Below are positions 1 through 8,892 of a stretch of DNA of 21,846 nucleotides, one piece after another (within the stretch, counting starts at the first letter, position 1; every line of letters begins with the position of its first letter). The notes under the pieces were generated by a model that saw only the letters and a list, made by a program, of their open reading frames with translations, searched no databases and was not told where the DNA came from. Origin of the DNA: Pavlovales sp. CCMP2436 (lineage: Eukaryota; Haptophyta; Pavlovophyceae; Pavlovales); the NCBI GenBank assembly GCA_026770615.1, contig MU631761.1, positions 80,912 to 102,757 of the forward strand, in the 5' to 3' direction. The position numbers and the translations under genes are program-made.

Positions 1-34
1 CCCCCCCAACCCCCAATCCCCTCCCCCGCATCAG

Positions 35-151
35 GTGTACTTCATGGGAATGGTGGACGTGATGACAGAGTACAGTCTTCGCAAGCAGCTCGAAATGGCA
101 GATCTTCAGTCCCAGACAGGTGAAGATATATCCATAGATTTTTTACAATAG
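35..151 (+). CDS. C-terminal exon resembling phosphatidylinositol phosphate kinase (partial)
   Basis: The frame opens directly after a C-rich pyrimidine tract ending in CAG (1-34), as expected of a splice acceptor, and reads VYFMGMVDVMTEYSLRKQLE before a TAG at 149-151. In PIP kinases, which phosphorylate phosphoinositides at membranes, a segment of the type Y-F-x-G-I-[IV]-D-[IV]-L-T-x-Y-x-x-[KR]-K-x-L-E lies near the C-terminus, shortly before a conserved ISVV-type block. That block is not seen in this frame. A GTGAAG at 119-124, just after ACAG, could be a splice donor, which would make this an internal exon ending at 118. The rest of the gene would lie left of the window. I did not find the following exon. 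The family call rests on about 20 residues, so it is tentative. Confidence 0.42.
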   Translation: MYFMGMVDVMTEYSLRKQLEMADLQSQTGEDISIDFLQ

Positions 152-249
152 GAGAATAATGAGAAAATTGAGAAAATTTGGTTTGCCTTAATAGTGTACT
201 TTTCTAAACCAACTCGATTTGATCGGCCTGTAGTTCCAGACAGAAATAC

Positions 250-292
250 AAACACACAGACACACAAACACACACACATGCACACACACACG

Positions 293-324
<32 letters not shown>

Positions 325-334
325 CACACACAAA
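250..334. repeat. (CA)n microsatellite
   Basis: About 85 bases of nearly pure CA dinucleotides with a few CG and TG interruptions. Open frames that cross it on the minus strand are only long Cys-Val runs produced by the repeat. Confidence 0.97.
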
Positions 335-837
335 CGATAAAAACAAACCTTGCCTCCAGTTCTTTTCTTCTCTCTCGCAGTTCTTCTTACTCCTTCTGAT
401 TTCTAACAAATTTATAGACGTGAAATTGGGGGTGAGCAAGGACGAGAAGAGGTTAGGGGTTGTGATGAGATAGAGCGCAAGGACCTCTCCAGAGTTTTAC
501 ACATTTACGTTCCGGGATGGGAATTACCGGGAATTGCTGCGAATTACTGCGAATTACCGAGTAGATTTGTTCTCTTCCGGAAGGTTTTCCAGGAAATCCT
601 GGGAAGTGAATATGTAAAACCCTGGCCATCTCTTCTCGACACGCACAGCAACACTAATCACGAGTTTGCAACTAACTTTGTTTGGCAGTTGCCCCTGATT
701 CTGCTCCGTTCGGATTCGAATTAGTCTGCTGTCACGAGTTGTTACACATTTGTACTCGCACAGCATGACTCACTATTCTGGCCCCAGGTTATGTAACGAG
801 TATTATTACTATTAATTCATTATTAATATTTTATTAT
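335..837. other. Non-coding stretch, nothing recognised
   Basis: No convincing gene, RNA or repeat. A short run of related phrases (gaattaccgg, gaattgctgc, gaattactgc, gaattaccga) at about 521-560 forms a small degenerate tandem array of 10-11 base units. Confidence 0.5.
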
Positions 838-1159
838 TATTATGTGTACTACTAATGCTACAGGGGATCGCGGGCAATAATAAAACGTATCGTTACGAAA
901 CTGAGCCTCGTTTTGTGCGCCCTTCAGTAGTAATTTAAGCAAAATATAACCATTGTTTGTATTTATTTTGCTAAGAAACTGAGCCTCAGCCTCAAATTCG
1001 CCGTTCTTATTGCCCGCGATCCCCTGTAATGTAATGTAATGATGACCCTTCAAGACCACCCTGTCCGGGCAGGACGACTGTCTGTCAAGACCACCCCCCC
1101 CGGGTAGGCCCCCCCGCCCCGGGTACACTAAATATAATTCAGTATTATGTGTACTACTA
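838..1159. repeat. 17 bp direct repeats flanking a composite segment
   Basis: The 17-mer tattatgtgtactacta occurs at 838-854 and again exactly at 1143-1159. Between them lie a MITE (859-1028) and a C-rich stretch. The pair could be the target duplication of an insertion of about 290 bp, later hit by the MITE, or the MITE plus flanking DNA could have moved together. Confidence 0.6.
859..1028 (+). mobile_element. MITE copy 1 (Tc1/mariner-like, TA target)
   Basis: An element of about 166 bp bounded by TA on both sides. The terminal inverted repeats begin CAGGGGATCGCGGGCAATAA on the left and read as its exact reverse complement on the right (TTATTGCCCGCGATCCCCTG). The interior carries two copies of AAACTGAGCCTC. 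There is no coding capacity. Two further family members lie at 3370-3543 and 20527-20701. TA duplication plus CAG-starting ends fits non-autonomous Tc1/mariner derivatives. Confidence 0.88.
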
Positions 1160-1200
1160 TTAAATAATTTTGCAGGCACGGGTCCCGGGGCGGGTAGCCC
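1080..1200. repeat. C/G-rich inverted repeat pair
   Basis: A C-rich block ending CCCCGCCCCGGGTAC (about 1118-1135) is matched in opposite orientation by GGTCCCGGGGCGGGTAGCCC at 1181-1200. The arms are imperfect and separated by an AT-rich spacer. The function is unknown, and it could be the foldback of another small element. Confidence 0.45.
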
Positions 1201-1856
1201 TATGCGGTGGGGTGTCGTCGACCCGATATCGTACAGGTATTCGTTTATTAACTTAAATTAGATAAATTAAATTAACTTAAATCCACATTACTTTGGTTAA
1301 ATGTATTAAAATGTAAGGTAACTTTTTTGGTAACAACTTAAAACCCAATATCGTAAATTTTGCTTTATTGCATTTTTTGTAATTAATTCAATTCGTTACA
1401 AACTATCTTTTAATTTGAACTGATTTACACAACATAGTGATAGTATACTAAGTACTTCAAATATGACGCAAATAACAGCACTAGGCCAGGGTCGTTTAAA
1501 AAAAAAAAAAAAACGCTTGGATAGGGGTTAATCTTATCCGTAGACGGACATTCAACCTGAAACTTAGTTCCGAAACGAATGGCGTGCAATCTTCCGCGCA
1601 GGTGCCCGGCCAACTCTTTTCACAACGGCGACAACCCGCCCCCCCCCCCACCCTCATAATCAGAATCAGAATTATGAGAGTATTCGTTAGTAGTAATTAT
1701 GAAAATTCTCGTACATTTTCTGACACGTATACCAATGGCAATGCCATTATACCCCAACAACAACAAAATGTGTTTACAGCAAGCGCTTCCAAGCCTTCCT
1801 CGCGGAACATGTCGACTGAGCTCTCGCCAACGTATCGGCGCGTCGAGTCGACGATA
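1201..1856. other. AT-rich intergenic DNA, nothing recognised
   Basis: AT-rich sequence with a 16-base A run at 1498-1513 and a C run at 1640-1649. Open frames here are short, have no recognisable domain, and one runs on into the repeat that follows. Confidence 0.5.
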
Positions 1857-2031
1857 AGACGTGCTACCATGATAAGACGCGCTACGTGCGGTGGCGCCCA
1901 AGCCAGCGCAGCCGACCAAGGCACGCAGCAGGCAATGGGCGACGCAGCGCTCAGACCAGCACACCATTCAGAACAGTCAGACGCCAGCTTGAATCCCTTT
2001 CAGAAACAAGACGTCAGACGTGCCACCATGA
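1857..2031 (+). mobile_element. SINE-like repeat R1, copy 1, with target duplications
   Basis: The core (about 1888-2000) is nearly identical to segments at about 20895-21012 and 21515-21630. It starts around GCGGTGGCGCCCAAGCC and ends around GCCAGCTTGAATCCC. The copy is flanked by AGACGTGCTACCATGA (1857-1872) and AGACGTGCCACCATGA (2016-2031), a 16 bp direct repeat with one mismatch. That is the length expected from target-primed reverse transcription. It has no coding capacity, and open frames crossing it on either strand are incidental. Confidence 0.78.
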
Positions 2032-3000
2032 CTCTCAGCAGTAGGGACGGCCTCCGTGGGCTCCGAGGTCTCTTCATCCGAATGCTTAATCCAACGCTCT
2101 AGTCCGGATTGACCTATCCGGGAGTGGACGCGTAAATGTACATAAATCACACGGACACACACAGACAGTCGCAGACCATGATCGAAGTTCAAAATTTGCG
2201 GATCTGTGGGGTCAGAAGCGGATTTGTAAGCGCATTTAAGCAAACAGCGGGTCCGTTCGGCGCTCCTGGCGCAATGTGGATCCGCAAGATAAATGTCGGG
2301 CTGAAGAGCTTCATAAAGTTTACCGAGATAGCTCGGACACGGAGTGCGAGTAGCGGATCCGCGCATTAAGCTAGAAGTGGATCCCGATCGACGCGCAAAA
2401 ACCGCGGGCGCCTCCTCGACGCCCACCGCCACATTGGCGCTCACCGCTATGGGCCGCAAACGGCATCATGCTGAGGCAGTGCGTGAGGCTGAGCGTGTGG
2501 GCAGAGTGTGGTCACTCGCGTGCTCCGGGCGGCGCAGCGACGCAAGATCCGAGCTATCTTATCGACATCGGTTCGACATCATCACTCCGATGAGATAACT
2601 TGGCAGGTGCAGAACAAACTAAAATTTGAGTCATACACAGCGACATAATCACTTACTTTCGAGGAACCTAATGCCGCACACACCGCCAACAGACCTTATG
2701 AAGGATGGATAACGTTGAGAAAAGAAAGTTTATACTAAATTATGAATACAAGAGGATTATTAAGTCGCCTTGTCCGGCCGTGGCTAAAGACTACATGTTG
2801 GGAATCGTGGCTGGGGGAAGGAGATAACAGCCGCTCCCGTGAAAAGGGACAGGCTCGGGGAGCTGCGCACAGCGGACGTCATTCGAATAGTATCATATTT
2901 CGCTTGTTCGACCAAAGAAGGCTATACATAAAGTTGCGTGTAATTAGATTTGGCTTTTTTATATCGACCTCAATCGATCTATATCTTGGGCTATGGCTTC
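2032..3000. other. Intergenic DNA with unsupported open frames
   Basis: Several 80-160 codon open frames overlap here on both strands (for example 2344-2598 and 2742-3062 on plus, 1977-2459 on minus). None shows a domain or motif I recognise and none has a neighbour that supports it. I see no gene I can defend. Confidence 0.4.
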
Positions 3001-3132
3001 GGTCACCCCCTGTCAGTCCGCAATTGGGGGACGACCATCCTGAGCACTGTGCGCCTCCATAATTGAAGGCAGAGCTCGCTCTAGGCTTGCTGGATTCGTC
3101 TAAGGATGGTCTTCCTCTGACAGGGGTTGACC
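3001..3132. mobile_element. Small foldback element (MITE-like, second family)
   Basis: GGTCACCCCCTGTCAG at 3001-3016 is matched in inverted orientation by CTGACAGGGGTTGACC at 3117-3132, with one mismatch. Further in, GACCATCC (about 3032-3039) pairs with GGATGGTC (about 3103-3110). The 132 bp unit has no coding capacity. The ends differ from those of the TA-flanked MITE family, so it looks like a separate element type. No clear target duplication is visible. Confidence 0.62.
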
Positions 3133-3369
3133 TGAGCCCTCGTCGTCATTGAATAGGTTTGGATAGGATCCTTCTCAGGGGTCTAGTCGCAGTGTCAAGC
3201 CACCTGGGACGTCGCAAACTCTTAATTTGTCCTAGTTGCTATGTTTATTTACGTCTGAATCACATACTATACGTGTCTAGCCGCCGACTAAATAATCCTA
3301 ACACGAACAACACACCCGCAAACGCCCTAGGCGTTGAGGGAGGTGGCTTTCGTGATATCTGCAGTTGGC

Positions 3370-3543
3370 TACAGCGTGCGTGTCGCGGACAATAAAAAGG
3401 GCAAATTTTGAGCTTGAGGCTGAGCTTCTTAGCAAATTACATACAAAAATGCTTAAATTTGCTTAAATTACAAACAAACAATGCAAAAAAACGAGGCTCA
3501 GCTTCTTAACGCTACGGCTTCTTATTGCCCGCGACACGCTGTA
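3370..3543 (-). mobile_element. MITE copy 2 (inverted relative to copies 1 and 3)
   Basis: Bounded by TA on both sides. The left end is CAGCGTGCGTGTCGCGGACA and the right end is TGCCCGCGACACGCTG, an imperfect inverted pair. The interior has GAGGCTGAGCTTCTTAGCAAA, the reverse complement of the TTTGCTAAGAAACTGAGCCTC-like interior of copies 1 and 3, so this copy lies in the opposite orientation. It has no coding capacity. Confidence 0.82.
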
Positions 3544-4138
3544 GACCCCTGAGACGGATCATATTATTCAAACTTGACTTCAAACACCGCCAGCACGAAT
3601 CCCCCTTCATTAATATTATTCGAATTTATTCATTAGGCTAGGTACACAATGTCGCCATTTGTCTCTAGTTCGATCTGTGGAGGTAAACCTTGAAGGGTAG
3701 GGTCTTAAGCGGTAGCGAAAAAGCCTTGACCCATCAGAACCTCCCCAAAAACCAATTTAAACCTTAGTAATTAGACGTAGATTTCGACTAAAATAAAATA
3801 TTTCTATTGAATAGGCGAATTTCAGGAGGTACCCATAGGCACGAGTCAGTGGGCGGCGCTATGGGCAGCGTGGGGATGGGGGAGCAAGCGACACCCTCGC
3901 TCATATACAGCCTCAGTCTGCCTCCTGCGTGGCCGAGGTGCAGGTGATACCACTCTTAGAGTCTCCGATGGCAAGCGGCCTCTCGGCAAGCGGCTCAGAC
4001 TCGATCGGCCACGATGACCAACAAGGGGCAAGAGGTCTCTAGCCGGCCGGACAGGGCGACTCAACAATCCGTGGATCCTCTAAAATGAATAATATTTTTT
4101 TAACTAACATGATTTACAGAATGTACACATAACTATTT
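3544..4138. other. Left boundary region of the viral block, nothing recognised
   Basis: AT-rich up to about 3840 and then abruptly GC-rich. Short open frames occur on both strands (for example 3846-4067 on minus) with no recognisable domain. The base composition step near 3840 may mark the edge of the inserted block. Confidence 0.4.
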
Positions 4139-5598
4139 TTAAAAAGTGTCGGGCTCGTGCGCGTACTCGCTGAGCGCAGCGAGCGCCCCGAGACGGGTCT
4201 TCTCGTCTCCCGTCTGCTGCGCCGCCTGCGCGAGGAATCGAGCGGCCTCTCCCGGCGCGGCAGGCAGCGCCCTTCCCGCAGCCGCCTCCTGGGAGGAGAA
4301 ATCTGCCCAGGCTGAGCTGGGACAGCGCGAGGCCCTGCTCGGCTGCCAGGCGGAAATAGCGAGCAGCCTCGCCAAAATCCTGCGGCACGCCCCTGCCTTG
4401 TTCGCAGCAAAGCCCGTAGTCGTGTTGTGCTTTAGCGTGGCCCTGCTCGGCTGCGAGGCGGAAATAGCGAGCAGCTTCGGCATCGTCCTGCGGCACGCCC
4501 CTGCCACGAAAGCAGCAAAGCCCGTACTTGAACTGCGCCTCAGCGAGGCCCTGCTTAGCTGCGAGACGGTAATATAATAGCGAACAGCCTCGCCGACTTC
4601 CTGCGGCACGCCCCTGCCATGTTCGCAGCAAAACCCATAACTGAACTGCGCAACAGCGTTGCCCTGCTCGGCTGCGAGGCGGAAATAGCGAACAGCCTCG
4701 CCAATGTTCTGCGGCACGCCCCTGCGATGTTCGCAGCAAGCAAAGCCCGTAGTTGAGCTGTGCTGTAGCGAGACCCTGCTCAGCCGCGAGGCGGAATAGA
4801 CGAGTAGCCTCGCGATCGTCCTGCAGCACGCCCCTTCTATGTGCGTAGCAATTCCCGAGGCAGTACTGCGCAATCGGGTCGCCCTGCTCGGCCGCGCGGT
4901 GGTAGAGGCGAACAGCCTCGTCGTCGTCCTGAGGCACCCCCCTCCCTGATGCGAATTTGCCCGAGTTGGCTCTGCGCGGCAGCGTGCCCCTTATTAGCCG
5001 CAAGGCGGAAGAGGCGAGCGGCCTCGCGATCGTCCTGCGGCAAGCCCGTACCCTCGTAATTTGTCGTAAAACTCCCCGAGGCGGAGGCGCCTGAGTGACT
5101 GCTTCACGTGGACCACGGTCACAGATAAGATCGGTATTTTGTGCGCCGCCAAGTCTGATTGCAATCGCGCAAACTCGAATCCCGGAAGCGAGGCATCACA
5201 GCCCGACACAAACCGAGCCAATATACAGCGAAAGCGCGCCGTACGCTGATAGCGGCGGGGTGGGCATACGTAGACTCCAAAGTCTTCCTTTGCCGAATCC
5301 AAAATCAGGTGTTTCGTGATCACTCCGCAGAATAGACGTACTAAGTCGTCCCCGCTGAGGCACACGTCGTCCTCGCAGTCGCTTGTCGGGTACGAGGAGG
5401 CGCCGAGAGCCATGGCATCGCCCGATCGAGGACAGCCACCTGCGAGGTATCCATGCTCTGCACGATGAGCTCGTAGGCTTCCACCTCGAAATGTGCGTCG
5501 CGCATTGCTTTGGATATGTCGTATAGAACAAAATCATCATGGCCGGCTACGCCGCACGCCAGATCAAACAGCGCGCTGTAGTCGCCGCGCCTCGCCAT
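4139..5598 (-). pseudogene. Sel1-like repeat protein, frameshifted
   Basis: Starting from ATG at 5598, the minus strand encodes an N-terminal region of about 170 residues with no recognised domain. At least seven Sel1-like repeats of about 36 residues follow (5060-4250), with the recurring pattern GRGVPQDDxEAARYFRLAAEQG then AQxxYGLCC. Sel1 repeats are TPR-like alpha solenoids that act as protein-interaction scaffolds, and they are frequent in giant-virus and protist genomes. The repeats fall in all three frames: the frame changes near 5412, 5040, 4800-4750, 4600 and 4300, so several indels have broken the gene. The last frame ends at 4139 with a final degenerate repeat (EAARFLAQAAQQTG). It diverges from the helicase gene across a shared 5' region. 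The family call is firm, but a link to the viral block is inferred from position only. Confidence 0.85.
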
Positions 5599-6026
5599 CC
5601 TGTACCCGGGGCTAGAATAAATGCGTATATTCTTAAAAAAGCTGATCCTATTAAAAAACCCGAGGCTCTTAAAATATTGAGTCCCTTAAAAAAAGAGACT
5701 CGTAAAAAAAACACCACCGGCACCAGCAACGGCGGCGGCACACGCACTGACAGCGACGACGACGGCAACCCCGACGAGTAGGCTGAGGGCGCGTACCACC
5801 TCCGCAGGGAGACACGGTTTGGGATCGGCGCCTAAGTATGCCGCCTGGGTGACTACATGCCGCCTGGGTGACTGAACGTCGTCGCGCCTACACGCTCGGA
5901 GTCACCACTTCTGAGACAGAATGTCTGCAACCCACTGCCTGCTGCCCTCTTCTTAAGTAAGTCGCAGTTAAAAAAAACTTCTCCTCCGACGACGCCGCGG
6001 GCACCTCCTCGGGCGGGCGGGACTCG
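5599..6026. promoter_or_regulatory. Divergent intergenic region with periodic TTAAAAAA motifs
   Basis: Lies between the minus-strand Sel1 gene and the plus-strand helicase gene. The word [CA]TTAAAA(AA) or close variants recurs at about 5631, 5650, 5668, 5685 and 5702, a spacing of 17-19 bases. Further right, the 17-mer ATGCCGCCTGGGTGACT occurs twice, at 5838-5854 and 5857-5873. This is a plausible shared promoter area, but no experimental motif is known to me for it. A plus frame here (5539-5781) encodes a Lys- then Asp/Gly-rich low-complexity peptide that I do not believe is a gene. Confidence 0.35.
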
Positions 6027-7503
6027 ATGGATATCGGGGAGGATCAGCCGGACGCGCCAAAGACTAAGATCACCGCCTTCACGCACGTCCGCATTCTTCT
6101 CCACTCGCTTTTCGACGACGAAGGGATCGCGCTCTCCCGCGGAAGCAACCCGCGCGGCACGAACGTCTGCAGCGTGTGCGCGTGAACGGCTACAGGTCGC
6201 CCCTCTGGTAAAATTTTGGTGGAGGGGAGACCTAATCTCTCGCGGCGGCCATCACCTCGCTCGGCGGCCCCGGCACCTATATCCAAGCGCATATCAAGTC
6301 CTCCGCGGGCAATGCGACGGCGACTAGCGTACACAACGACCACCTCGACTTTGCTGACGTGCCCAGCTTCTCGGGTGAATACGCCTTTGCCACTGGGGTG
6401 TTGAATCTCTACGACCGCAAGTTCACCACCTACCCCGACTACAACTGCCTGCCCACAAGCTTCGCCAAGAAGTACTTCGACCTGGCCTTTGACCCGGACT
6501 GGCTGCTCTCGACCGCCATTCACCCTACACCCCAGCTCGATGAGATCATAGGCATGCAGGATTGGGCGGAGGATGAAGTCCAACTCTTACTCGCCATGTT
6601 GGGCCGCCTCCTCTTACCGGTCGGACGCTTTGACAACTGGCAGGCGTGCCTCATGCTGATCGGCGTGGGGGGTCCGGTAAAACGACCGTGACCGACGCCG
6701 TGCTCAATGCCGGGTACACCGCCGACCAGATCGGTTACATCTCCAACACCATCGAGAAGAACTTTCCCTTTAAGTCACTGCTCAAGTCCAGCGTGGTGGT
6801 GGCGGCCGATGTGGACAAGGGCCTCATGTCAAACCTTTCGCAGACTGACCTCCACAAAATAATTAATGGCGAACGAGTCGAGGTCAACGTTAAATACGGT
6901 GGTCGCGTGACGTTGCAGTGGATCGCCCCGTTCATGCTCGTCGCGAACGTCATGCCGAATTGGCAGGACGACCAGGGTCAAATGACGCGCCGCATCGTAT
7001 ACTTTGACTTTTCCAAGAAACCCCCGTGTGCGAATAGCCAGCTCGCCGCAGAGTTCAAGAACCCGCTCACGCAGCTGCAAATCCTGCTACGCTGCAGCAA
7101 GATTTACCGCGCGATGGCAGAGCGCTACAAGGATGATGGAATTATGCCGAATATCCTGGGCAACTACTACCCTCGCCGCACCGCAGTTGCGTCGCGTGTG
7201 CAGCAGGACAACGACCCGCTCGTGCACTTTATCTCGGAGCTCTTCGTGTACATGCCTGGTAGCACCGTGACTATGCGCACCCTCCGCCGCCTCAAGATTA
7301 AATTCTACTCGGAGCACGACCACCACGTCGACTCGATCCAGTTCCGCAAGGCGTTTCAGAACCTCGTGGCGAGCAATGGCATAAAAGTCTATACGGTCTC
7401 AGAGATCGCCGCGTCGCAGTACGCCGGCCGCATCAAGAATTCGTTCGTCGAGCATGTCGTCGTCTCCATCAACTTTGCGCCGATGGAGGACGACTCGCAC
7501 TAG
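6027..7503 (+). pseudogene. Superfamily 3 helicase, D5/P4-primase type, disrupted
   Basis: SF3 helicases unwind DNA at viral origins, usually as hexamers. The ATPase core is clear: Walker A at about 6662-6685, a Walker B-like segment VVVAADVDKG (about 6793-6822), a sensor segment LVANVMPNW (about 6939-6965) and RRIVYFDF (6985-7010) as the Arg-finger region. Upstream, a block around TYPDYNCLPTSFAKKYFDLA (about 6427-6486) and DEIIGMQDWAEDEVQLLLAM matches the helical region that precedes the helicase in D5-like proteins. Breaks: an in-frame TGA at 6183-6185, a frame change before 6236, and a one-base loss at or next to a six-G run near 6666-6673 that splits Walker A between two frames. The C-terminal 280 codons are open to TAG at 7501-7503. 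The start at ATG 6027 is a guess, because the N-terminus is too damaged to place. A primase domain is not visible. Confidence 0.85.
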
Positions 7504-7800
7504 AGTCTGGTTGGCCTAGCGCACCTAGATGACGTACCTCTGGTTGCCTAGCGCGCCTGGCGCGGGCCTAGGATAACCAGGTGACGAAGATCAGGCGATC
7601 TCTGGACAACCTGACGTGGTCCACCTAGACCGACCTGAACCGCCTGAACGATTGCCTATAAAATAGCTCCTGTACTAACCGCGTTCTCAGGTCATTCCTA
7701 CGACAATTATCAGGTCGTTTCATTGGAACTAGTTACGGTGGGAACTTTCAAAACAAAATTATAGGTGACAAGTCATTTTCTGCTACGGTTATAATAAAGG
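7504..7800 (+). promoter_or_regulatory. Upstream region of the virion gene block with TATA box
   Basis: TATAAAATA at 7657-7665 lies about 136 bases before the ATG of the lipase-like gene and is a good Pol II TATA box. The region is also rich in CCTGA/TCAGG words (for example GACCTGAAC, GCCTGAACG, CTCAGGTCA, ATCAGGTCG, between about 7590 and 7715) and in CCTAG/CCTGG words at 7515-7580. This recurrence could be regulatory or origin-associated. No gene lies here. Confidence 0.55.
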
Positions 7801-8460
7801 ATGCAGCTCCCTTTTGGCAGCCGAGTTAAACAGACAGGCTCATTTGGCGGCCGGGGTAAGACTGGAGCGGCGGCGTTTGGTAGTAGAATCGGGTCAGCCT
7901 CGGCTCTATTGGACGCATCATACTTGCCACCCCAGAAGCACGTGAAAGAATACAAGCTGGATAAACGATTCTCTACGGCTGATACACGGGTATACCAGCA
8001 CAAATCCGGGCCAACCATTGTACATAGAGGCACGGCCAATGCTTCCGACTGGAAAGATAATGCACTAGTAGCCGTCGGCCTCGGGCACCTCGGCCAGCGC
8101 CATAAGAAGGCCCGGCTCCTCACACAGGCAGTTGAGCAAGCGTACCGAAGGCCGGCCAATCCCATAGGTCACTCGCTCGGTGGCCGATTGGCCAACATCT
8201 CGGGCGCCAGAGGACAAATCACCACGGATAATAAAGCGGCCGGACTGGGTGACTTGTTTAGGAAGGCGAGTGACCGGTAGCTGGACGTGCGAACCGGCCG
8301 TGACGCGGTATCGGCCCTGGCCGTCACGCAGTGGTGTGGGCAGCGCGCTACGATTGCTCAGGACACGCGGGGTGTGACTAGAGTGGGTGATTTACTAAAC
8401 GCCCATAAATTGAGCAATTTGAGTGCTGCGGCATCAGCCGCGATAGACGATGCTCCCTAA
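7801..8460 (+). pseudogene. Lipase class 3-like virion protein with an in-frame stop
   Basis: The 219-codon frame starts at ATG 7801 and is interrupted by one TAG at 8278-8280 (codon 160), after which the same frame stays open to TAA at 8458-8460. GHSLGG (Ser at codon 125) is a classical nucleophile elbow of alpha/beta-hydrolase lipases. Upstream, PTIVHRGTANASDW fits the oxyanion-side strand of class 3 lipases. After the stop come an Asp in GRDAVSAL (codon 168) and a His in LLNAHKLSNL (codon 202), in the order expected of a Ser-Asp-His triad. The stop would therefore remove two of three catalytic residues. The N-terminus carries FGSR at codons 5-8 and 26-29 and FGGR at 15-18, shared with the next gene. 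Lipases in small DNA viruses may act on membranes during entry or exit; that role here is inference. Confidence 0.75.
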
Positions 8461-8502
8461 TTCCAAATTCGATTGGCCTACTGTTAAGATAGTGGCCATA
8501 CA

Positions 8503-8892
8503 ATGAGCGCGTTTGGGTCACGCAGCCTGGCGACGGGCCTTGGCAAGTTTGGTTCACGGCAGCAGATGCTCATGCGGAGTAGCTTTGGGTCGCGGTTTAT
8601 GCATGGTGCGAGTCGGGTTCTGGGCGGCATCGGCAACGTGGTGAGCGCGGCCACTGCCATTATGCCTAACCCGTATACAGGGGCGATCGCAGGCGCAGCG
8701 ATGGCCGGGAAGCATCTGACGAAAATGGTAGGTAACCAGCTAGACAAGATACAGCAGAAGACGAGTCTGCTGCACGGCGCCGACCGTGAGAGGGAGGCCA
8801 GTGCGAAACGCCCTCGCCCGGACGGCATGAGTGGTGGTGGCATGGTTCCAAAGCCAAAGGATTTTAGTTCGTCTCGGTTTGAGGCTGAATAA
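8503..8892 (+). CDS. Small Gly/Ala-rich membrane-type virion protein (putative)
   Basis: An intact 129-residue frame from ATG 8503 to TAA, 42 bases after the lipase-like gene. The N-terminus repeats FGSR at residues 4-7, 16-19 and 28-31, a 12-residue period also found in the preceding protein. Residues of about 36-72 are hydrophobic and Gly/Ala rich (for example AGAAMAG after NPYTGA) and could form membrane-inserting or amphipathic helices. The C-terminal third is charged, with AKRPRPDG as a possible nuclear localisation or DNA-binding patch. Its place between lipase and capsid genes suggests a minor virion or core protein comparable in style, not in proven homology, to small adenovirus core or membrane-lytic proteins. 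I do not recognise a named family. Confidence 0.68.
   Translation: MSAFGSRSLATGLGKFGSRQQMLMRSSFGSRFMHGASRVLGGIGNVVSAATAIMPNPYTGAIAGAAMAGKHLTKMVGNQLDKIQQKTSLLHGADREREASAKRPRPDGMSGGGMVPKPKDFSSSRFEAE

Noticed and set aside
106..439. Minus-strand ORFs of 75-83 codons across the CA repeat
   Set aside because: They consist mainly of Cys-Val runs generated by the microsatellite and have no other support.
1584..2102. 172-codon plus ORF and overlapping minus ORFs
   Set aside because: They run through the SINE-like R1 copy and its target duplications; the coding appearance comes from the repeat.
7672..7690. TACTAAC followed by TTCTCAG, resembling a branch point and 3' splice site
   Set aside because: It lies only about 16 bases after the TATA box, upstream of or at the expected transcription start, so it is probably not transcribed as an intron end.
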